Of a stretch of DNA of 64,000 nucleotides, positions 57,374 through 64,000 are shown piece by piece. The notes beneath the pieces are model-generated. The model worked only from the letters and a program-made list of their open reading frames with translations, was not told the origin of the DNA and did not search any database. The position numbers and the translations under genes are program-made. Numbering within the stretch: the stretch's first letter is position 1; each line of letters starts with the position of its first letter. The stretch is from Daedaleopsis sinensis (lineage: Eukaryota > Basidiomycota > Agaricomycetes > Polyporales > Polyporaceae): positions 124,001 to 188,000 of the forward strand of contig CM066305.1 in the NCBI GenBank assembly GCA_033807695.1. The letters are read 5' to 3'.

Positions 57374-58523
57374 GTTCGACGTAGGATAAGTGCAGGACGA
57401 TGTGCCGGACTTCTGTCCCGCGAGAAGGGTCACTAAAAATATGGTGCTGTGTGCGTACGAGTGAGGTCCATGCCAGCCGTGCGTGCATGCTTGGGTTTAT
57501 CGTCAGCCTCCTGTTAACATTGTTCAGGCGGATCTACATCCTGACTGAACGTATCCAAGATGGCATGGCAAGAGACAATGGGTCTAGAGTGGCTCAAATT
57601 CAAATGTGGGTGACTTACACCTAGATTAGGGTCGAGGCTAATAATGTTGAGATGCTGAAGTCAAACGCTCCGCTGACACTGCGGATCCTCAGACGCTCTC
57701 ACAAGGTTCTTGTATCTTGTACCATGCCATCGTCGTACAACAATCTGGGAACTCACAGAAGATAGGATCCTAACCCTGGTAGGGATGGATCGTAACATCG
57801 TTGGAACGGCGTGGTGAAGGCTCAGAACTTGAAACAGTTCTTTTGTCGAACACAATCCTCTAGGACTGATAGCAAGACTTGCGAAATTGAACACGCTTGA
57901 TTGTGATCTTCAAGAATATGAAGAACCAGTGTAGGTGAGCAGAATCTGCTAACTTAGTCCCGGGCCTCGCTGCAGGATTTTGAAGCTGACGTACCACGGC
58001 TTTGGAAGACATCCTGGACCAAACCCTTCGTACCGCTCCTTGTCTCTCTAAAACTCCTGCCCTGTTTCTAGCTTCGTCGTTGAAAGTACGTGGTAGAAAT
58101 TATAACCTGCGTTTGCTGACGTTCATCCGGGGTGCCAGGGCCCAGGGTCGAAATCATAACATCGGCGTCGATCGAACAGGACTAGGAAGAAGTTTGATGA
58201 TTTAGGTGATAAACCACAGTCCAGGTGCGCAAGGAGAAGGAATGTCGATAGCGGCGAGAGCTCAGACTCAGAGAAAGGAAATAGGATGATGCTAGTTGAG
58301 GTCACTAGCGTTCTCCTCGTCGTCGAGACGCAAGCGCTTCAGCGCCAAAATAATTCAAAAATGGCCCATTCCGCGACTGTTTGCTGAGGAGACCTTTCGA
58401 ACTTTGACTCGAGCGGAGTTACGGTCAACTTAGGGTCAAATAGCCATATCTAAGTGGGTCACAACGCAAACTACTCGGTGCTACTTTCGTTAGCTGACCG
58501 TCATATCCAACTTAGAGCGACAC
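57374..58523. other. Divergent intergenic region, 1.15 kb, no gene seen
   Basis: This spacer holds the promoters of the tandem-domain gene and the F-box gene. No coding frame is supported. Confidence 0.4.
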
Positions 58524-59232
58524 ATGGTTCAACTCGTCAATCTTCCTCGACCAACCCCTATCGGTCAACCAGGCCAAACACGCGAGGTCCCCGCAATCCC
58601 TGACGACATCCTGCGAGAAGTGGTCTCGTACCTCCCAGGAAAGACCCGCACCGCTGTCTCTGTGGTCTCCCAGCACGTCCACGACGTGCTCTCGATCCTT
58701 CCGCTCGATATCGAGGGCCACTCTGTCACACAAGTTGCCCGCTTGCACGATTTCATCCTTCAGGACCTTGCTCGTCCTTCTTATATCCGCTCAATCTCAT
58801 TCAGCCATCGCCTGATTGTTCGGAACGCCGCGGAATGGGATACTTGTAGCGCACAAGCGGTCGAGATCATACAGGCGACACATCGTCTGCACGAGCTCAG
58901 TTTCACGTCGAACCTCAGCTCGAAGCTCCTCCCCCAGCACACGAGTGCACTCACTCAACTCGTCCACCTTACCATTCATTTGACGCCTGCTCAAATACTC
59001 ACGCGCGACTTGCTCCCTCGCACACTACAAACGATCACCCTTGGAAGGAATATGACGACAAGAGCTGGTATACCGGCTGACCAGCTATTCAAGACGCTCT
59101 CTCGTCTTCCTCTTCTCCACACGATCACCCTCATTGGACTGTTACTCAAAGAAAACACTTTGAGTGATGACGACGACGATTTTGACGACAACGACGATCT
59201 TGAGGACGGTGAGGGCGAGGGCGAGGACGAGG

Positions 59233-59263
<31 letters not shown>

Positions 59264-60360
59264 AGGTGAGGTGGGCGATGAGGAGGAAGAGAATGGCACC
59301 GACGACGAAGACGAAGATATCGTGGACGAGGTCGACGGCCCCGACAACGTCGTTGATGTGCACACAGAAGATGTTGACCCTAGCGACTACGGCCCCACCG
59401 TGCTACCGGCTGTACACACCTTGACGATGAGCGACACGGACCTCCCATCATCGACGTGCATCCACGAGCTTTTCCCGAACCTCCGCACCCTCGAACTCGC
59501 GAACAGCTTGTTCCCCTCGGAAGACGAGTCGAACAGTGCCTCCGAGAAACCGCTGCATCACCTCATGCTGCGGTATTCAACGGACGCCTCCAGGATACCG
59601 TGGTCGGGCATTAGCCGGCTCACGTTCGCCAAAGCGGTCGGCGACTGGGCGACGGACGAATTCTACGAGTGCTGCGGCACGGCCACGCTCGTCAGCCTCA
59701 CGCTGGAGTCCATTAGCGCTAGCAATTTCGAGGTGCCGGTGTGGTCCGAGAACACCTGGTTTGAGACTCCCGAACTGCGCCTTCTCGAGATTGAGAGCAT
59801 CGAGTCGTGCTTGATGGAGCTCGTCAACAACTTCGTGCGTGTCCTTTCACTTTCTTTGTCGCGGTCCGATCGCTGACACGACACGATCCGGCGGGCCTGT
59901 ACAGGCTGCAGGGTTCACTGGGGAGACATGCTCCCCACTCATGTGCCTCTCCCTCCTCGGGGCCGTGTCAAATGTGAGCCAGGAGGAGGCGGACGAGTGT
60001 CGCATGGAGCTCTTCGATAGTGTGGTGAAGAACGTCCCGTCGGTGCGCTACATCGCGCTCGCGGAAGTCAGCTTGACCCGCAGCATGTCCGAGACCGACT
60101 TCGCTGGCACTCGCGCGCCGTGGCGATGGTGGAAGATCGTCCGCGACTCGGACGAGGATGGGAATGAAAGCAGTGAGAACAGCGACGAGGACAGCGACGA
60201 GGACAGCGACCAAGGCACCTCGGTCCAAGTTGTGGAGATACCTGCATGGGAAGGGGAGCGCGTCAGGGCGTTCCTGCGGAATGCTGACCTGAAGACTGCC
60301 GAACAGTTCGACGGTGCGTCACTAATCTCATCCGTATATTCAACGTCACCCAATCCCTGA
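58524..60360 (+). CDS. F-box/LRR-like protein with long acidic insert
   Basis: The start at 58524 gives MVQLVNLPRPTP, then an F-box-like core IPDDILREVVSYLPGKTRTAVSVV (about residues 26-50). LRR-like leucine repeats follow (LHELSFTSNLSSKL, LVHLTIHLTP, LLHTITLIGLLL). An insert of about 85 residues made almost only of Asp, Glu and Gly lies at about residues 213-300, built from GACGAG-type repeats. LRR-like segments resume (VHTLTMSDTDL, LRTLELANSLF). One intron after NNF (59836 to about 59905) joins a last exon that ends in a second acidic stretch and a stop at 60360; the extreme C-terminus could instead be removed by another splice. It is probably an SCF adaptor; the substrate is unknown. Confidence 0.7.
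59161..59370 (+). repeat. Asp/Glu-coding GAC/GAG low-complexity repeat
   Basis: A run of GAGGAC/GACGAG hexamers inside the F-box gene encodes the acidic insert. It is likely to be length-variable. Confidence 0.75.
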
Positions 60361-60574
60361 ATGGGGTCCGGCTATAGAGCTTTTCACGGCGCTGCGATGA
60401 AGAGACGGTGACTTCTCGAAATGCAACAAACATGTACTATAAACCCATAGAGGAGGAGTATCTATTTCAAGATCAAATATTCCGAGGACATGTTACCGCT
60501 TCCCAGGGGCCAGTCCGAACCTAGATAACTTTCACAAATGACATGACCAGTCCCGAACGAGGAGATGAAAGACG

Positions 60575-62013
60575 TCAAGCAGGCAATTTGAATGCTCGGT
60601 GTTTGAAGCCCGCAGGGCTCGGGAACGCGGGCGAGCCATCCGCGTTCCAGCTAAAGGGCTGCGTGCGGATCGTGCGCCCGCTCCAGCCTGATTTCGGGTC
60701 CGCGTTCGCGTGGTAGACGATGTACGGGACCCCGTGTCGGTCGTACGGGAAGGATGCGTGCCCAGGCCCAAACGCGACGTCTGAGCTCCGCATGACCGGG
60801 CGGTCGTCGAGGCGCCACCAGTTCCTGGGAACGACTGTGGAAGAGGATGGCGTATAACAATGTTAGTGGTGCTCCGGGTACTCAAGTATAGACGCAGGGT
60901 CTTGAGAGAGGGAACGTACGCGGGTCGGCGCCGTTGTCGATGCCCATTAAGGCGAGGCAGTACGCAGACGTCCAGCTACCGGCTGCAGCTAGAGTGACGC
61001 TCAGGTGAGTGACCACACGAAGTGCTTCATTGCACGGGTGCCGGTGGCGAGACTTACAATAGACCAGGAACGTGCGGCCGTTGTGCACGAGGATCTCGGG
61101 ACCCTCGTTAATGGCCTGGCCACCGCTCTGTTGCCACGCGGGCGTAGGCTGGTGCAGGAGGACACGGTTGCTAGAGATATGCGTAGGCGAGTCCATCTTC
61201 GCGATGTACAAGTTCTGTGTCGTCTTGTGTGCGCCGTCTGACCATCCGGACCAGATGAAATAACTGCAAGCACATGACGTCAGGGGTCTCTTTCAGAACG
61301 GATGGAGCTGTGGGGAGCGTACAGTCTTCTTGGGTCATTCTGGTACTATTCATGGGCGTTCGTTGAGCATGTGCGTGATTGCAGGAGCAGCGGAGGGACT
61401 TACGATCAGGACGGTGCCATCAATTGCCCAGTTATTGTCTGGCGAGGTGATCTGGCCGACGAACTGCAGTGGACGAGCGCACCTGAGCATACACCATGCT
61501 GAGATCGGCGAGCACTCACGTCGAAAGGCTGCATTGGGTCCGTAGTGCTCCTCCCCTTCAAGACGTACATTCGATGCTTTGAATTGTCGCCATGCGAGGC
61601 CATCGCAACGTAAATGTAGAATGCGCCTTGGATGTAGTGCAACTCGGGCGCCCAGACATCGGTGAACGGCGAAGGGGGCTTGTAGACGACCGTGCCGGTC
61701 TTCGCCCACTGCGCGAGGTTGCTTGACTTTGTGACGCGGACGTCGCCGCCGGTACTATAGAGGAGGTAGTACGAGTCACCGTGCCTGAGCACCCAGGGGT
61801 CGGCCCCTCCCCCTGGCTTGATCGCTGTGTGGAGCAGAAGGGTGCAGAGTATGCCGGGACAATGAGCCGAGCATAACGAGACTCTGAGATGACTGACGCA
61901 CGGTTGGTATAAGTCGCCCGATCCACCAGATCACTACCACCATGAGGAGCGGGACTTGCTAATGTTGTTGCACTGAGCAGAAGGCTGACAAAGAACCAGA
62001 GGTAAAGAAGCAT
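60575..62013 (-). CDS. Secreted GH43 family glycosidase (alpha-L-arabinofuranosidase-like)
   Basis: The signal peptide MLLYLWFFVSLLLSATTLA starts at 62013. A first intron after YTN joins to PIKPGGGADPWVLRHGDSYY. GH43 hallmarks of the five-bladed beta-propeller are visible: the general-base Asp in ADPWV, WAPELHYI, the pKa-modulating Asp in NNWAIDGTVL, and the catalytic-acid Glu in NEGPEILVHNG. A GPGHASFPYDRHG segment lies in the last exon, which ends at 60575 with FKLPA. It is assembled from several short exons. The GPGH motif and overall layout suggest exo-acting arabinofuranosidase activity on arabinan or arabinoxylan side chains, but the substrate is inferred only from resemblance. A paralogue lies 1.8 kb upstream in the same orientation. 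Confidence 0.85.
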
Positions 62014-63789
62014 AGTAAACGACCGGATGTCCGAGTCACAGGGGAGGAGTCAGGGAGGGTTAGACGGAGGGTTAGACGGAGGAAAGTTGCTTCCACCGTG
62101 CCAGTCGGGGTCGGGGGAAGCTCGGCGGCCTCCCTATCGTCTCCCGTCGACTTTTAAACATTCAGATGCCGAATTTGAGTTTATGGAGACGGGGAAGCTT
62201 GAGGTTCGACTGCACCGCGTGATGACGATACGGTGGGGACGTGCGGCGCAACCCATCTAGCGCACAGTGTTACACGAAGGTAACTGTCAGCAGGTTATAG
62301 TGAGGCGGAAGTTGTATTCCTTGCGGCGAGGAACAGGTGTCGTTGGCCTTGAGACCTTCGCTTCCGACATGGAGAGTGGATTCTGCTACAAGTCACGTAT
62401 ATGACCTCACGGTGTCATACACTGGCAGCCTTGATGGATTGGCGGGGAGATCTGGCGTCCGGAAGCTCCAGAACCTGTGTCAATCTGACTCAACAGCGGC
62501 CACCTTGTTTACTACCCACCGTATTAGGTGTGCTCAGGGCTATCCCCAATGCCTGTGCCTGTGCGAGCTCAAACAGCGGGACGATCGAGTTCTAGGTTGA
62601 ATAGCCAGACCTATTTCATGCATCTCCATCAAGACGTCAACCACTGAAAGATGCCACGCACCGCGGTAATCCATGTGCTTCAAAGCATAGTAGATTTCCT
62701 GACCACAGTCGTTCCTGGTGAAGCTGCCTTTATCGTTTGTAGCCATAGCTCTAGTAAAGACCCTGCAAGGTGGGATGCAAGGTGGGAGCACAGAAGTGAC
62801 CTACAGGTGCAAGGCACTATGTACTATGTAGTCACTAGCTAGCCTTCACGACGGGAGGTGACAAGGAACAAATTCGTGGAGCGCTGGGAGCATAGCTAGG
62901 AGTCAATGATGCCGCCGTCACGCGTCACGTCCGACCGACTGATGCCAGTGGTTCGAGTCTCAGTCACCTACTTATAGACTTTGAGTCTTGGATTCATCCC
63001 GTCAATGCCGTCAAGTCGCTCGGGCGGTTACACTAAGTAAGTACTGCGCCAAGGCCACCGGGTGCCTCAAAACTCAAAGTTCCTTGCGAAACTCGGAGAA
63101 CACGTCCCTGGTGGCGTTGACTCTACCCCGGGAACGGATGGTATCCGAACTCTACTTATTCGCTTGACTATCATGTAGGCCTTAGGTCTGATGTAGGTCG
63201 GTACTATCTGGTACTATTCACAAGTGTGCGTAACACACCTACTACAATGTATGTACCGAGTTGCTCTTTCTCCAACTGCTACTAGAGGATAGACTCGAGG
63301 CTCTAAAGTCCGTTACTTCTAACCAATATGATGATCATGACGAGCAAAAGTAGGAATTCTGATATGAGCATAACAACAACCGATGCATTTAACAGATAAA
63401 CGACAGCGGACAAGAGAACACATGGGACATACATGTACGAACGATATAGATTACTTGAAGTTTGCAACACGCTTCACGCGCCCTGTCGGCTCGCCCCTCC
63501 TGCTCGCGATCATCAACGTTTCAGCACTCAGCACAGCTCAGCACTGGCTTCGGCGGTGAATGCTCGACCACCGTACCTGATCGGCTCAGCGAGCTTGGGC
63601 CTGGGCCCCGACGACGCCTGACGACGCACGGAGGACGAGATGGATGGACAGGAACAAGTATAGTATCTGTTCATCCAATGATCGCAAGTCCGGACCAATA
63701 CAGCCACGTGCACCTTCGCACCTGCTCGTACACATGTCCAAATCATAATCACTCAGATGCCATGACTAGCTATCTGGAAGGCGTCGACG
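62014..63789. other. Spacer between GH43 paralogues, 1.8 kb, no gene seen
   Basis: This spacer includes the promoter of the first GH43 gene and the 3' flank of the second. A duplicated GGGTTAGACGGA string lies near 62055-62080. No supported frame is present. Confidence 0.4.
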
Positions 63790-64000
63790 TCAAGCAGGCA
63801 AGTCGAACACCTGGTCGAAGCCCGCCGGGCTAGGGAACGCCGGCGAGCTGTCTGCGTTCCATCCAAATGGCTGCGTGCGGATCGTACGCCCGTTCCAGCC
63901 TGCGTTCGGGTCCGCGTCCGCGTGGTAGGCGACGTACGGGACCCCGTTCCGGTCATAGGGGAACGACGCGTGCCCGGGCCCGAACGCGACGTCCGAGCTC
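63790..64000 (-). CDS. GH43 family glycosidase, second copy, partial (3' end only)
   Basis: The minus-strand frame open at the right edge encodes SSDVAFGPGHASFPYDRNG, then VPYVAYHADADPNAGWNGRTIRTQPFGWNADSS in pieces matching the last exon of the GH43 gene at 60.6-62.0 kb. It ends FDLPA at the stop 63792-63790. Most of the gene, including all catalytic residues, lies outside the window. The same orientation and high similarity indicate a tandem duplication. Confidence 0.85.
   Translation of the reverse strand, partial: SSDVAFGPGHASFPYDRNGVPYVAYHADADPNAGWNGRTIRTQPFGWNADSSPAFPSPAGFDQVFDLPA

Noticed and set aside
62053..62080. Repeated GGGTTAG strings resembling telomere repeat
   Set aside because: Only two copies inside a 12-bp duplicated unit; too short for interstitial telomere sequence.
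62945..62980. GGTTCGAGTCTC string resembling a tRNA B box (another near 35290, minus strand)
   Set aside because: No matching A box, acceptor stem or anticodon arm could be built around either string.

Overview
The window is genomic DNA of a filamentous basidiomycete, most likely a wood-decaying Agaricomycete of the polypore type. The evidence is short GT-AG introns (about 50-90 nt) in almost every gene, GC-rich codon use, a Plavaka-type transposase, F-box proteins with a Cys-rich module, a fungal terpene cyclase and a large set of lignocellulose-decay oxidases. The species assignment is inference. No rRNA, tRNA or CRISPR was found.

Layout. 0-6.5 kb is mobile-element territory: a partial Lys/Ala-rich gene leaving the left edge, an intact Plavaka (tnp2/CACTA-like) transposase gene with five exons, a cluster of inverted GGGGGTGATT repeats, and a 1,410-bp LTR element. 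That element has identical LTRs, a primer-binding site, a polypurine tract and a 5-bp target duplication, but encodes only a copia-type gag. 7-16 kb holds a MYND-finger gene, an F-box gene, an inverted decayed copy of an F-box/Cys-rich gene, and the full-length gene of that family.

16.7-38.4 kb is dominated by six paralogous glyoxal oxidase-type copper radical oxidase genes (GLOX1-6). All are secreted and share one four-exon plan, and every copper and Tyr-Cys cofactor residue is visible in all six. These enzymes oxidise small aldehydes and release H2O2, the co-substrate of ligninolytic peroxidases. An arrestin-like gene, an SRPBCC-domain gene and a small conserved gene set in a nested repeat array lie inside the cluster.

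39.8-57.4 kb holds two genes of a family I cannot name (conserved EDPYTH and WYFHR motifs). One is a single-domain gene; the other is a 1,090-aa in-frame tandem duplication. Both appear to have a start codon split by an intron. Between them are a Zn2Cys6 transcription factor, a sesquiterpene-synthase-like gene with an apparent frameshift, and an amino acid permease with two micro-exons. 58.5-64 kb has another F-box/LRR-like gene with an acidic insert, a secreted GH43 glycosidase, and the 3' end of a second GH43 copy at the right edge.

Functionally the window combines extracellular carbohydrate and lignin-related degradation (GLOX array, GH43 pair) with uptake, regulation and secondary metabolism genes. 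All exon joins were read by eye from GT/AG sites and reading-frame arithmetic, without transcripts.
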